Positions 31,025-44,249 of a stretch of 64,000 bases of DNA are shown piece after piece (position 1 is the stretch's first letter; each line of letters begins with the position of its first letter). Origin of the DNA: Diphasiastrum complanatum (lineage: Eukaryota > Streptophyta > Lycopodiopsida > Lycopodiales > Lycopodiaceae); contig CM055106.1 of assembly GCA_029204225.1 (NCBI GenBank), forward strand, positions 35,808,361 to 35,872,360, written 5' to 3'. The position numbers and the translations under genes were made by a program. Below the pieces are notes generated by a model. That model saw nothing but the letters and a program-made list of their open reading frames with translations, made no database searches and was not told the DNA's origin.

Positions 31025-33174
31025 TGAGTAATTGGGTCGAGTCACGAGCTCAAGTAGATGATCAGAGTATTTTGGCGATCCGGAAGTGGTGCAGTGGAGT
31101 GTGTGAGAATTCCAAAGCTTTGCAAGCATTGCAGCTAATGAGCTAAGCAGAACCTGCATTAGTAAGTTGAATGGCTAACCAATAGCAGCGCCTATGCTCT
31201 TCTGCGTGTTTTTTCTAGCTGATTTTCTTGTGCCTGCGATCACTTGGCTTGGATGATGAGCCCCTTGGGCTGCTGTCTGGGGAGAGCTTATTTTTCTTAT
31301 CGGATTACCTTTTCTCTGTTGGGCATTCCTGTTCCTCGTCTCGCATGAGTAAGGTGTTCTGATTTTCTGTGTTTTCCTTCTTGTTCTTAGAAAGTCCCCG
31401 AGACTTGTGGAATCCCGTAAAAGCTTTTGCTGAAAATCATTCATGAACAACTGGTTGTGAAGAAGACAAATGCATATGTTTATGCTCTAATGACTGATGT
31501 TTGCAACTGCCTTAAAGGCTGAAGATGAGCAAAGGTCCACATGGTATATGAAGGGACCCAAAAATTCATTGGCTCTTACAAATCATAATTGTTTGCCCTA
31601 CACAAGAACTTCTACAACACTATTGAAGGATCTTACAAAGAAGTCCATTCATGTTTGGCACAAACTTAAATTCATTTATTCAAGAATACCTTCCTACTTT
31701 AGACTATACGAGACCACATTGTTGTTCTTTTCGTTTACACTCCAGAGTCTAAACCAAATCTTTCATTACCTTACTCCTCTCAACTTGCTGACACCTCTAC
31801 TACATGATCAAGGCATTCAATCTGAGTCCTACACAATTCAGTTTTCTTCACATGGGAATGCAAAACATTGTCTTGCAATACCCTAAAGTCATTCATAGGT
31901 GCTCTCCATGCTTCGGTCACATGAGAATGATGTGAGATGAGGTGACTAACATGACCATGAGATGGCCCCGAAATTGAACGTATGTAGAAGTGTATCAAAT
32001 TTGGGTAAGTGGGACGCTTGATGCTTGACCAATGAGAGGGTGGCGATGTTGGGTGAAGTGAATAGGGAAAAGTCGTAAAAGGATGATTTTATGAAAGATG
32101 TGGTAGAAAGTAGTGGTAGGAGTGCCATACCGGGGAAACAAAGATTATACATGCTGAGCTGAGCATCTTGACATTGTAGCGGTCAAGTTGACCACAATTC
32201 ATCAAGCTGAAAATCATGATTTTTGTAGGGTTTAGATATGGAATGACAAGTCATTATTTTGGATCTTAATAGCTTGACATGGTCCTTCCCTTGTAATTCA
32301 TACTGCCATAACGATCCTTGATGTTGTAAAGTAGGCTTAACCATGCTGTGTCCATGTCCTTTTTTGAGAGAGTATTGTAGGTGGTATGCTTTTCTTGTCA
32401 TGAGATTCAGCTGTGTTAGGAACCTTATAGTGTCTCCTCACTGGAGTGCTGTCATGCTGTCACTTAGAAAAGGACTATCCAATACTCGGGAAGGATTTCT
32501 TTTCATTAACAAGCTTCTTGAATGCAGTATGATTTTTTCTATATTATGCATGTACCATTTTCTTGAATATGCTCCCAGGATAATACCAAAAGGTATTCTT
32601 TTCATTTCAAACTTGGTCTCAACTTATTAAGAAAATTTAGCAAAGTTAGGCATGGCTTTTGCATAACTACCTTACAAATAAATGGTTGTCTAGTTTATGC
32701 TTCCAAGAGCATCCACATGCCCGTGAAGCTTTGAATTCACCACAAACTTGGAGTACTGGATCATAAATAAAAACAAAGGTCATGTGGCTTGTGTATACTG
32801 GATTTTGGATTGGCTTATATGACTTTGTACAATCCATCTTCACTGTATGCCTATAAATGCAAAATCTGGATACCGTTGAGCCTACATTGCCAGGATCAAA
32901 TGACCCTCAGAAGTGACATCTCTTCTGTTGAGACCATCCTTTGAAAAGCTGCTAGTAATGGGGTGAACATATTTCTTGAATTTCAAATTTCTCAGAAAAA
33001 TGAAGATTCTAGGAATTCTTTTGTGAGGATTGGGCAACGCACAAAATCTGCCAGACAATTGTACGTTTGATCAGTAAACTTTTTAGAGCAATATCCTCAC
33101 AATGTATATATTTCAATTTATGCGTTTGTGTGTGCATATACCTGAGTGTTCGCTTTATGTGTATATCTCTGAGG

Positions 33175-33254
<80 letters not shown>

Positions 33255-33485
33255 TTGTTGATTATTGGAAAATTTGGTTCCAAAGTGTGCAAAGGTGCTA
33301 GCATGCTAAACAAATGGACATTAGAATTAGTGTTAAGGAGTGACTTTGATTCTCTTAGTCTTTTCTTAACTTGTGTGTCAACCTTTTGGCCTTTGTTCTT
33401 TATCACTCTAAATAGCCAAGTATGCATAGGTATGGCAACTCAGAAAAACAAATTTTTATGTTAATGCTTGTCTGACTGTATACAG
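31025..33485 (+). other. Probable 5' UTR exon and long leader intron of host gene 1
   Basis: A donor GTAAGTTG at 31162 and an acceptor (CTGACTGTATACAG, ending 33485) would define a 2.3-kb leader intron. The exon after the acceptor starts 27 bases before the ATG at 33513. The intron holds no gene I can support; it includes a (GA)n tract at 33176-33250. Confidence 0.4.
33176..33250. repeat. (GA)n microsatellite
   Basis: About 37 GA units, upstream of host gene 1's coding region and probably inside its leader intron. Glu-Arg and Ser-Leu frames across it are artefacts. Confidence 0.97.
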
Positions 33486-33512
33486 TGGATTGGAAGTTTG
33501 GGTAGCGATTGG

Positions 33513-35234
33513 ATGGCTGGAGCAGAGGCACGTGCGGTTTGGCAGCGAGCAGCTACAAAGCGCCATTTGTTGCACGAGGAGGCCAAGCATTCACCAAGCG
33601 TAACCTATTTGACATCTGCAATTCTCTAGACTGTCAAGCCAATAAGTTACCATGGAGCTGTAAAGAATGCAGAGCAAAAAGATTTGTTCAGTTTACTTGA
33701 TGGATGGAGAGCTATGTGGATTCACATTCTTTTAAAAATAGAACAATATGTTGTTTAGACCATTGTTCAAAGTACATCGCTGCAGATAAAAGTTTGAACT
33801 TTGATTTTTCTGTTTGTGATGGATTCAACACTATTTATCCTGAAGACATCCGCAAACCTGAAAAGTATGAAATGATTGAACCTGAAGATCGAGATTCTGC
33901 TAAACTCAAAAAAAATTGTGAGAAGATAGCAAATCAGAATCATGAAATGTCTGATCAGACTATAAGAGATACGTGCATTCAGGCACAGGAAAGCTTATCT
34001 TTAATAAACAAGGATGAGTTGAACATGGTCATACAGGCTTCTTCAGAAAGAGAATCCTCTGGCCAGCACGGAAAAAAAGAAGCCATCTCCAACAGCTTTA
34101 AGGAGTTCAACTATTTGCAGAATGTTGTTGCTCCGCCTAAATTGGAAAATCTGGTCAATGTATCGTGGCGTAGTGCAGATCCCAAGGAATTGGCTGCCTT
34201 GGTTGCCCACAAAGCTAAAGAGCACTTAGACAATTGCGATCTACCACCTTCTCAATCTCCATCAATTTGCGAAGGGCTTGTGGAACACTGTGATCTAAAC
34301 CCAGCTAAAAGAGATTTGCTGGATGTGTCTCCATCTATGGATAAAGATCCCTTGATTTCTATTTTTCATGACTACGAGCCGGCTTGTCCTGAAAACAGTA
34401 AACTACCTCCATTGCCTCTTATCTTGGGCCACTCAAACCCATTCACTCAACCTTGCAAATTTTCAAGGTCAAATTTTCAAACCCATTTACACCAACCAAC
34501 TTTTGTCTCAATAAACATTACAATTCTCAAAGAACAAGGACTAGAACAGTCAAGCTATCTTTTATCGATGTCTTTATGGAATGCTGAAGATTCCTATATG
34601 AGTTTTATCCTTGTGTGCTAGTTACCTGCACAGCTATATTTTAGTTAATCTCTTCTGTTCTTGGTTTGCTGTTATGCCCTCTTGATGCGTCTCTTATTAT
34701 AATTGCAGTTCAGAAACAAGGCCTTCCAGTTGGAATGGTGGTGAAGATTTTCACAACGATTGTGGTTATGGATCTGAACTTCTTGGTCAAGCCCTTTGCC
34801 ATTCACAAACTCGAGCAAGAGAGGCAGAAGAAGCCGAAGCAAAGGTTTTTCTAGAGAAGGAGAAACTTGTGCGCCTGCTGTTCAGAGAAGCTTCACTCAA
34901 CTTCACATACAGACAACGGATCTTTTTATTACAAGCAGAAAACGTGTGTCTTCGGCTGCATGCAGGTGATCAAGCTGCAGTCAGAGTGAGGCACAACTTT
35001 GCAGATCCTTCCATTGCATTTGCATGGTTGTCTAATGATAGTCGCAAACATAAAGAGCTCTCACATAAGGGGGGGCCAAAGCTTCCTGCTGGCAATGTTA
35101 ATTCGACACATTTCAAGCATAAGTGGAGCACTACAAGATCTGATGTCATGGTGGGTTGTACAATTGGGCTTGCTTTTGCTTTCGGATTAAGCCTAGCTGG
35201 AGCTGGTCTAAGCTTCATTCTTTTTACTTATTGA
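33513..35234 (+). CDS. Host gene 1: plant-specific protein with conserved C-terminal membrane anchor, function unknown
   Basis: The best model has three exons: 33513-33599, 33710-34467 and 34709-35234 (456 residues). The N-terminus AEARAVWQRA resembles the AEARAVWQR start of an uncharacterised land-plant family. The second exon has W-R-S-A-D-P-K-E-L-A-A-L-V-A-H-K and the neighbouring DNCDLP, also known from that family. The third has GGEDFHNDCGYGSELL, ALCHSQTRAREAEEAE (a predicted coiled coil) and a last ~22-residue hydrophobic segment, so the protein is probably tail-anchored. The last intron (34468-34708, CAAG|GTCAAA to TTGCAG) keeps phase. The first intron (110 bp) is less certain; otherwise translation could begin at 33704. 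No function is known to me. Confidence 0.75.
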
Positions 35235-36160
35235 AGAGGGTAGGCTATTGGCAGGTTCGAATGGGCTTCAAAGTTTAACAATATCAAGCATACTCATTCA
35301 CATATGCTCACTGTAACTGGCTAAACTCTAAAATCTGGATCTATTAGGTTTTCATTGTACAAAAAGCATACAGCTGGTCACCTTGTGAAGGTGGTTATTT
35401 ATGTATACAATCTGCATAGGCCAGCTTTATATACAAGATGAAAATGTATAAATTTTGTATCTACACTAAAATATGGTTTTTGCTATGAAAATATTTGCTT
35501 TTTATTTCTGTGTGACTAAGTGCATTAAAAGTCGAAGTGTGATTATTAGGAAATTGTGCATGTGTATTTGTCAATTTCTGCAATGCAAAGATTTCATGAC
35601 CCGTGTTTTTTGGCCTCACTTGCTTTGCGAGAAGAGCATAGAGCACATTCCACAAATTTGTTTGGTTTGTATACATGAAGTATCGTTGTGCCACGGATAT
35701 TACTGATTTTCTTGATCTATCTTCTCAACCCTTCTAATCCAAGATGCAGGCGTGATCTGGGATTTCCCTTTAGGGTTTCCCCGAACGCAATTTTTTTTTT
35801 GGGGGTGCCAAAATGGGTATAAAATGAAAGGTGTTTTTGAGAGCAGTTCATCTATCTTGTTTGCCAAGAGTTTCAAGACCATTGTGTTCCAGTTTTGGGA
35901 GATTAAGTGATTTTCTATCCTGGTTTTCAATCTAATATGCATTGTGTGAAATGCAATCAAATGATCTGTACTGAACGACATCAAGCTTGACAACAATTAT
36001 GAAGCATAAGCACCCATCTCATAGCTTGTTACAAGAATGTGAATCAGCTCGACGTGCTCAACAAAAATGAGTACATTTAACAGTGCCAACATGAAAGCAT
36101 GAAACACCAAGTCGTTGCTTCGTAAATGAACGAATAGAGAACCATAGCAAACCATTGAAA

Positions 36161-36163
<3 letters not shown>

Positions 36164-36217
<54 letters not shown>
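36164..36217. repeat. (CT)n microsatellite
   Basis: About 27 units followed by CCATGTAAAATGT, the same right flank as the tract at 37021-37085. Confidence 0.97.
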
Positions 36218-36221
<4 letters not shown>

Positions 36222-36264
36222 TAAAATGTTAGCCCTAAACAACACTTACTCTCTCTCCCTCCAC

Positions 36265-36268
<4 letters not shown>

Positions 36269-36329
<61 letters not shown>
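36269..36329. repeat. (CT)n microsatellite
   Basis: About 30 units; followed by CCATCGCATGTGATC. Confidence 0.97.
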
Positions 36330-36335
<6 letters not shown>

Positions 36336-36349
36336 ATGTGATCAATCTG

Positions 36350-36454
36350 CCTTTCAACCTCACATCAATGCATTTCAAATGCCCATCAAATACGATTTAG
36401 GGCAAACGTGGACCAATGAAAAGACACGAAACACGTTTTCTCCATCACTGCTCA

Positions 36455-36519
<65 letters not shown>

Positions 36520-37016
36520 TTCGTCTCTAGAGCCCTCTCAACTCCCATCTCCCTCTCCACTCTCTCCTTCATCCGCCTCTCTCCACCCGCCATCTCCTCT
36601 CCTTCGCCTCCTCTCTCGATTCACTGCCGACCGATCCGCTGCCAAGCCTGCACTGCACCATCATTGTGGTTATTTCCTCTTGCTTTGCTGCTTCCCTCTT
36701 GCCTGCACCTGCACCATCATTGCGGATTTGAATTACACTAACGCTAGCTGATGCCCTTCACGCCATCGCCATAGCCCAATCGTGCATTGGATCTTCAAGG
36801 TTTCTATACCTTTCGCGCCTCTCTCTAGAAAATCCTGGAAACTCTCTAGAAAATTCTGTTTCTAGAACCTTCAAAAAGCACGTGTTCTCTTTCTACAATC
36901 AACGTCTTTGCCTTTCAAACCCGCTTCAAAGCTATTTCAACTGCCCATCAATGATGTTTTAGGACAAACGTGGACCAATGAAAAGTTTCAAAACACGTTT
37001 TCTCTATCATTGCTGA

Positions 37017-37020
<4 letters not shown>
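36350..37020. repeat. Duplicated ~110-bp left flanks of two (CT)n tracts
   Basis: 36350-36458 and 36909-37020 share TGCCTTTCAA, GCCCATCAA, AAACGTGGACCAATGAAAAG and CACGTTTTCTC-ATCA-TGCT-ACATT, each running directly into a (CT)n tract. By eye they are about 80 percent alike. Confidence 0.85.
36459..36515. repeat. (CT)n microsatellite
   Basis: About 28 units following the first copy of the duplicated flank. Confidence 0.97.

Positions 37021-37085
<65 letters not shown>
37021..37085. repeat. (CT)n microsatellite
   Basis: About 32 units following the second copy of the duplicated flank and followed by CCATGTAAAATGTGATA. Confidence 0.97.
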
Positions 37086-37089
<4 letters not shown>

Positions 37090-37672
37090 TAAAATGTGAT
37101 AATTATCATACCGAAGTAGACCATACTGAAAAAAAGCCATATCGAAACACAAACCAAACAAGAAATAGTGTAAAAACATGACAATATAATGTCGGGCTCA
37201 AGGCACCGTAATGGAGTACAATGATGTCTATTAAGCAATATGAAAATGTCTCATAAACACTGTACAACTAACACTCGTTCTCTAACTCATAGTCCCAATC
37301 ATCGAAGTTTGTGGAACTCCCAAATAGGGAGTTTGCAGATGACGTTGAGGGTGTCTTCGGTTTTGGTGAGCCTCTCTGCCTCTGCCTCCACACACACCCC
37401 CCCCGGGTGGCCTCCAACTGCTCCTCTGCTGCTCACTCTAGGTCGTCGTCTCACTTGTGATCTCGTACCCTGGGAAGGCCCTATAAACTTCGGGTTGACC
37501 GTGATGCTTTAGTCCTCTCTACAAACAATGCCCTCAACCCAACCCCGGCCATTGAAACCAAAACTTACTTAAAATTGTTTTGGAGAGAAACACCACTGCC
37601 TCGCTGTTGCAAAACCGTGCTGATCACACCCTGAACAGTGCTCCAAGATGGCTAGAATGCACCATCACCCCA

Positions 37673-37676
<4 letters not shown>

Positions 37677-37718
<42 letters not shown>
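37677..37718. repeat. (CT)n microsatellite
   Basis: About 21 units. Confidence 0.97.
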
Positions 37719-37721
<3 letters not shown>

Positions 37722-38499
37722 ACGTAAAAAACTTTGTTTGCCGCCAGCAGGCCCTTGTTAAAAAATTTGAAATTCTTTTTGCGTTTTGGGCCCGCGATTT
37801 GTGAACTGAAATGCTAACGATCCACTGCAACCTTGCTTCTAATATACATTTTAAATTTCAAATGTTACTCACTAAAATAATCGTAGCCATAAGAGAAACT
37901 TTTTAACTGTTGCACCAACACTTGAGACATGGACACATGGAGACAAATGTTCACTTGCAGTGTATTCTATTTTTCTATTGACGAACTTGCATGGATTTGT
38001 GCGTAACTGTCGGTTTGCAATCTGGATTCTTAAACAAAATGTAACTTTGAAACAGAATGTGATTCAGAGTTTTGAAAAGCATCGGCCTAATGTACCAAAA
38101 CTTTTTTCAAGTGGACATTGGACACCAAACCATGTAATTTGAACCCCATTCTTTGCTGTATAAGAACCCCAAAAAAAGGCATTTTCAATAGGTTTCCCAG
38201 AAGATGTGAGACTCTGAACATTTGCTCTGTACAAATTGCTGCATTCCAGAAATTGGCATTCCAGGAATTGGCGTAAACAAATTGGCATTCCAGAATTTAT
38301 CTAGTAGTATGGTTGTCCATGGTTTGCATTGAGTTATGGATTAAGACATTGTGAGTGCAGTTGTAGGATTGCACTTTTTGAAAATCAGCCACATCCACAC
38401 ACAAGGTTAAAAAGTAAGAATCACTGTGTGTCCTTTGTTTGGTGATTCATTCTAATTCTCTTTAGTCTGTTTCTGGATATATGATTCTTTTGCATCTTA

Positions 38500-41344
38500 C
38501 ATGGTGCTCTTGTTTTCTTCAGGGCCTTTAAGAAGCAGGGCAGCCAAGGCAACAGGTTTCTTCAGTGATATGATCAATTATTCTTCTGCTAATGCACCAT
38601 TGCAAAAGGAAACTTGATCTGGCATTTATGTATAGCAGAGGGCCATTCTGAGTTCAACAATTAGATAGTTTTTTTCTTTCATGCAATGTAGAAATATTAT
38701 GATTTGGCATCTGGAATGCCATAACTTCATGTGTAGACTGCTGAAAATTATTCTTATGGATTCAAACAGAAACTCGTAATTGTTGTTTCTATTATTATCT
38801 AACTTCAAACCTCAATGTTTGCTATGAATGATGCATTTTATTACCCTGGAACAGAAATTTGTACTTGTAATTGTAGTTCCTATTATCATCTATATGAATG
38901 CCTACAGGTCATTTGTTTCTTATACTTCATTTCAATTGATCTGTTACGTCATTTTTCAGTTGATTTTTCTCAACATTATCTCTTTCGATATGGTGTCTAA
39001 TCTGAAGCCAATACTTTCTCTGCTTTTGTTTCTTTGCACAGTTGCAGTAAAGATCTTTTGACCTTTCTAAATCTGAATCTTTACTCATGGTCCAGAATTA
39101 TGAAGTCTAACTTGAACTTCTGTTGCACTCCAGTTTATTTGTGTGGGGTTCCAGTCAAATTTTGCTGAACATGCTGTTGACAAGGTTTTTTGTCCAGGAA
39201 TTGTGATTTTTGGGGGAGTTGCTGCGCAGGCCATTCAGATCCATGCCAATTACTCCATCCATTTAACAGCTTGTCATAAGAGCCGCTGCCTTGGCTCTCC
39301 TTGTCACTCCAGTATTGATATTAGAGGCACGAGGCAAAAATCCAGTGTCTATCGTGTCCGTAGCACGAATCTTTTCATTGCATAGGCATTTGGAGATGTA
39401 CTTTATGTAGACTTCTATTGCCTAATGAGCTGAAGCAAATACACTTGCCTAGGTCTATACAAGAAGAGGATGTGCACATCCAGGATAAGTTGGAAAAACC
39501 AGAGCATTTTCTCGGCTCACTGCTCACGACCTCAGAAGCATTGTAGAGAAGTGGTTCGAAGATCATGCTGTCATGTCCCTGCCTAGTTCTGTGTCTATGT
39601 TGGAATAGATAATCTCTGGATATAGTTGTCTATCACTGCTTCTAATAGGGGACTTGTTATTGACTTAGCTCTCTTATTTATTTGCAACGAACTTCTTATG
39701 GCTTAACTTAAACTGCAAATGTTGCAATGCTACATCTTATCGAGCCCTTCAAGTTTACAATATCAAAATCTATAGGATCAGGTGCACTGCCTCATACAAT
39801 ATCAGTAGTTCCTTTTCCATATAAAAATTAGGACTGTTGAATTTTTGCAAGCAATATAGAATCTAATTGAACGATAAGAGGACTCTTAGCTATGGAAGGC
39901 CTTCGCCTCTTTCTGATTTTTGTATGAATGATTTTCATTCTCACTATCTCTCAATATTTTCTTTGCAACCCCAATGCAGAAGCCTCTACCACTCCACTCT
40001 CGAGGCCTTCTATGATGTAGTCATGGAACTGGTCATGCAAATGACTTACATCCAACATCCAAGAATAAAGAGTGGATAAAGAGTTGAGGCAACAGCCAAC
40101 AACAGGGAACCCTGAAACTCGAAGGCATAACAAGGACATTCTGGAAGGCCCAATTTTCTTAGAGCAGTTTTTTCAAAATCATTTGAAAGATTCTCTTCCG
40201 TGGCTTTGATTGCCCCTAATGAATGCATCATATACGCATGGCATGCTAGACATTGTTTCAAGATAAGAATTGTCAAGAGTTTCTATAAACTGCTATGAAG
40301 AGCTTGATGCATGCCTGCTTTGCTTTATATTTTTGTTATGAGCTGTTGATAACATACAACCACTAATATTTCCTCATAAGGTCATCATGATGAATTTATT
40401 TAGCCAATTCTTTCTGAGTGAACTGATAGCATAATTGAGCCTTTTGAAACCTGTCATAATTTGCAGAATGCTGATCATACTCTATATAATGCTTGATATA
40501 ATTCCTTCTTGGTGAATAAGAAGAAAATCATGGCAACTAAAACATGATAGCAGTGAACACTGTGTGTGAAACTGTTTGCAACAACTTGGGTTCAATTGGC
40601 TAGCATAAGTGGGATGATATCAGGTTGAGACATTCTTTTCACGTCCTAAACTAAGATTCTGGACCTGACTTCCCAGTAAGGGTAACGGAAAGACTTTATA
40701 AAGTGCTAACTTAGATTTATTGCTGCATTCAACTCTGTGAATGTGAAGTAGTTTATGATGGTCCATGAATCATGAGAAAATACAGTGTTTAGATATGACT
40801 TGTAAGATGCAACTGTTTTTAGATCTGTGCCTACTGTTCTCTATCAGACAGAACCCAACTTACAGAGGATGTACTGATTAGAAGGAAAATGAAACATCTG
40901 CAATCTGTGCTGGTATCGTTTTCAATATAATCTAAAAATTTCCCAATGTCACGAATTTCAAATAATAACATTGAGCACTGATTGCCAGGGTTCTGTTGGT
41001 GTTCCCCACCAACAATCTATAGAACTGTAGGAAAGATTCAAGCTCATATCTGAAGATCTTGAAAGACGAATGAAATGCACTGTGTATTTAAAGGGTTAAG
41101 TATTTGTTGTAGCATGCTTGAACTCTCAAAGGTTCAGGATGTCAGCCGCCATCTGCATAATTTAAGTCAAATGGTGCTAAATGATGTGCTATTTTGTATC
41201 TTTGGAGTCAGCTGAGTTGGTTGCTGTCACAATTCCAATATTTATCATTCTTAATGGTCTTGTAACGTCTTTTCATGGAGTATCCAGAAGAGTCTCTGCA
41301 AAGTCTGACGCACACCTCTTCAAATCACTCTTGCAAGAACAAAC
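38500..41344 (+). other. Intergenic region with possible exons of an unresolved gene
   Basis: Exon-like pieces with splice-like borders occur: 38521-38554 (TTTTCTTCAG before, AG|GTTTCTTC after), an open stretch at 39143-39385 (FGGVAAQAIQIHANYS) and an open stretch from an acceptor-like TTCATTGCATAG at about 39385 to 39543 (IQEEDVHIQDKLEKPEHFLG). I recognise none of them and cannot link them into one frame. The part nearest 41344 may be the 3' UTR of host gene 2 on the other strand. Confidence 0.2.
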
Positions 41345-44193
41345 TCAAGAAAACAAAAATTGAGCTGACATATTAGCCAAGCAATCTGTAGGTAGAGAGA
41401 GGAATATGTTTAAGAAAGGATCTTCAGTTTTGATCAGTGGAGCTATACCCACAAGCCTGCATAATCCTTCTGTATCAAGCCTGGAACCCTGGCCATTTCT
41501 CAGCTTTCCTTGAGAGTAATCAGTTGTAAGCAAAGTATCAACAAATAGGGGAGGTGCATTATACCAAGGGCCCGCAGAGAAGAAAAAGTTTGCCACAAAC
41601 CTCATTTCCACCTGTTCCAAGAACAAAAAGTATGAGTGTTGAAAGCAAAACTTCATGAAGCAGGATCTCTGCCTCTCTCCACACACACACACACACACAC
41701 ATGCTTATATGCATATATTCAAAGTCCACAGCCATCCACACATCTTTTTCATTTACTGTCTATTTCAATCTAAGAGCGTTTTATGTGTTGGAAAGCATTC
41801 GTAGTGGTTGATGATCAAATAGCTTGGAGTAATTATCAAATGAAGGATTATGCATTATGTACTGAAAGAATTCGCAAGGAACATTTCCACAGCCAGGGCT
41901 CACCAAGCTCTCAAACTAGCAAGATTTCCTTGAGAAGAAAATCCAATCAAGATTATGAAAATCACGTAGTTGCAGTCCTTGATCCAAACCAGTAGGTTTA
42001 CTCATGGCCCATGGTTGGAGCATTGTTTGGTGGGCTGCTAGAGTCTCTGATGTTAGATTGCATGTGGATGTCATCCCTTGTGTTCAGATCAGACAAGGAG
42101 GATTGGAGATAAGCGATGGCAGGAATGTAGTGAGTGGAAAGTCGGCAGTTGTGAATGAATGGCAGATGGAAGGACTGTTGAGCACTGCGGTGTAATGTGC
42201 CGTGTTGGCATTTTAGCACATTATCAATGTTGTACAAATAGTCCTATAACTGCATAAGCCAGCAATAGGGATTCTGCAACTGTATGGGAAAAGTTATGAT
42301 ATGGCTAGCAATGTGTTTGATGTGCTCTTACGAGTTGCTGTATCATTTTGGGGGTTGTGGAAGAGCTTCATAGCTTGGGAGAAAGCATGAATGTGAAGAT
42401 GAAAGGGATTGAGATGAAGAGGGAATAGCTGGAAGAGTAGGAAGCAATGTCTAACACAAGATGATATTCATATGTGAAGTTAATATAATCAAAAGAAGTG
42501 GACTGTCAAATAACTCACAAGAGAAACGAAAATCTTCCAATTTGAAATCACCCACCAAAAGAGCAAAAAGAAGCATATTCTTCTGATCCTTAATCACTGA
42601 TTGATAAATTTGTGTAAGTTGAGCAAATGGGTGAAGAGAAGTTGGGAATCACAGAGATGCATACTAAAAGGCTAATCTCATAACATACAAGTATGTCATG
42701 GTTAAAGAAGATTTCAAAATGGAATTAAAAAAAACGGATTCTTGCTGATGCAAATGAGCCCTCAGTTCTTCATATCCATTTTCCTTGTTGTACAGACTTT
42801 TTCAATATTTAACCTTCAAACAGACTGGAGTTCATTCTTAGCAGAAATCTTGAAAAATATGATTCACTATTAGGAATAACAACCTTTTTTTGGGAGAAAA
42901 ACTACTCTATTTGAAGCTTTGAAGATCTGTTTGAATGAAGTTGAATCTCAATTCAGATGCTCTGTCTGGTGCTCGGTGGAATCTGCATTAGAGACTCGTA
43001 TTTCAGCTACTGTAACATAAAGTTGTTGCTCTGAGGTTGTGTTCTTCTACTTCTGTGCAGTGAGATTTTTGGCCAAAACTTGTTCAAACAATCTTTGATT
43101 CTCATGTTCCTGTATCCCTTTGAAAACAGTTTTTATCAAAATGTCTGATTCAATTTACAGCTTTTTAATTTCTGACATATTTCTCCAATTGCAAATCATC
43201 AGCAAAGGACTACTTCTCGGTCTCAAGATTTTCCATGTATGTAATAAGATCAAGCAACTTGCTCCTTTTGCAACTGGCTCTCAACTCATATAGTGTGACC
43301 TCCATTTTTCTTCTTTTTCTTTTGTTGTTTCTATCACTCCTTGGAGGTATTTTATCTTTTTTCATGTGATATTGAGTCGAATCTTTATTGTTGAAAGTTC
43401 ATTAGCAAGTAGTTGTGCTAGTCAAAGGACATGCAAGAGTTGCTTTGAATCTAAGAAATGCCTAGAAAGCTGAGGGAAAGCAGCAAACTCAATGAAATTA
43501 GTTCTCCAATTTGGCTTATCAACGAACTGAATCAAGGTATTTGGACCTTGAAGTATTCTGTCTCTAGAACACCCATTTGGCATATGGGACATATGAGTAA
43601 GCCTTTTGTGGTAGAAACTTATGCTAGTGATCATACAATCAGGGTAGGCTTACTTCAAGATGGTAGACCAATTGCTTTTGGGAGCAAAAGGTTGGATCTT
43701 GCTCAACATTAGTGTTCCACTTATTTGCAAAAACTTGTACTCTAACTCATGTCAAGCTTGTTGATGCATTGAGTGGAATTTGACTTTTTTCTCTGAGGTT
43801 CCTATCAAATTGATATTCGTTTTGGTAGTCCATGGGAAAAGTCCAGGCAAAGAGCTTGAGATGTGATGACCTTCAATTGTACGATACCAAGATGGATTCT
43901 TGGGAGAGTAAGATACCCTCATCTATGTCCTCAAATTCCATGAATCTCTTGAAGTAGGTGATTAGTCCAAACATGACCTCTAGCTACATTGGCAGTTTGT
44001 TGAACTTTTCTAGGATGATCTGGTTTGGGATTGAAGGTCTACCCCATACCATGGGTGATAACCTAGTTACTTCGAGACATAAAAATCTGGCCCAATTGTA
44101 TTGAATAAGCTTTACGCCTTAGGTTTGAACATCATGTTGAACGAATGACACTTCTCATGTTTCAAACATACTATATATCTGAGTATGTGTCTC

Positions 44194-44249
<56 letters not shown>

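Larger units (their letters stand above)
35235..38499. other. Region downstream of host gene 1: 3' UTR, then microsatellite-rich DNA
   Basis: The 3' UTR of host gene 1 probably ends in the AT-rich part near 35460, but no clear AATAAA was seen. From 36100 to 37720 the sequence is dominated by (CT)n tracts with duplicated flanks. Frames there are low-complexity. Nothing else is recognised. Confidence 0.5.

Noticed and set aside
34469-34621. Open continuation of host gene 1 after 34467
   Set aside because: The frame runs into an intron; the phase-matching exon at 34709 carries the conserved family C-terminus.
36226-36751. Long Ser-Leu and Glu-Arg frames across (CT)n and (GA)n tracts, also at 33102-33464 and 36908-37238
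   Set aside because: They are translations of dinucleotide repeats.
41181-41363. Plus-strand frame of 60 codons overlapping host gene 2 exon 2
   Set aside because: It overlaps the 3' end of a conserved exon on the opposite strand and has no recognisable motif.
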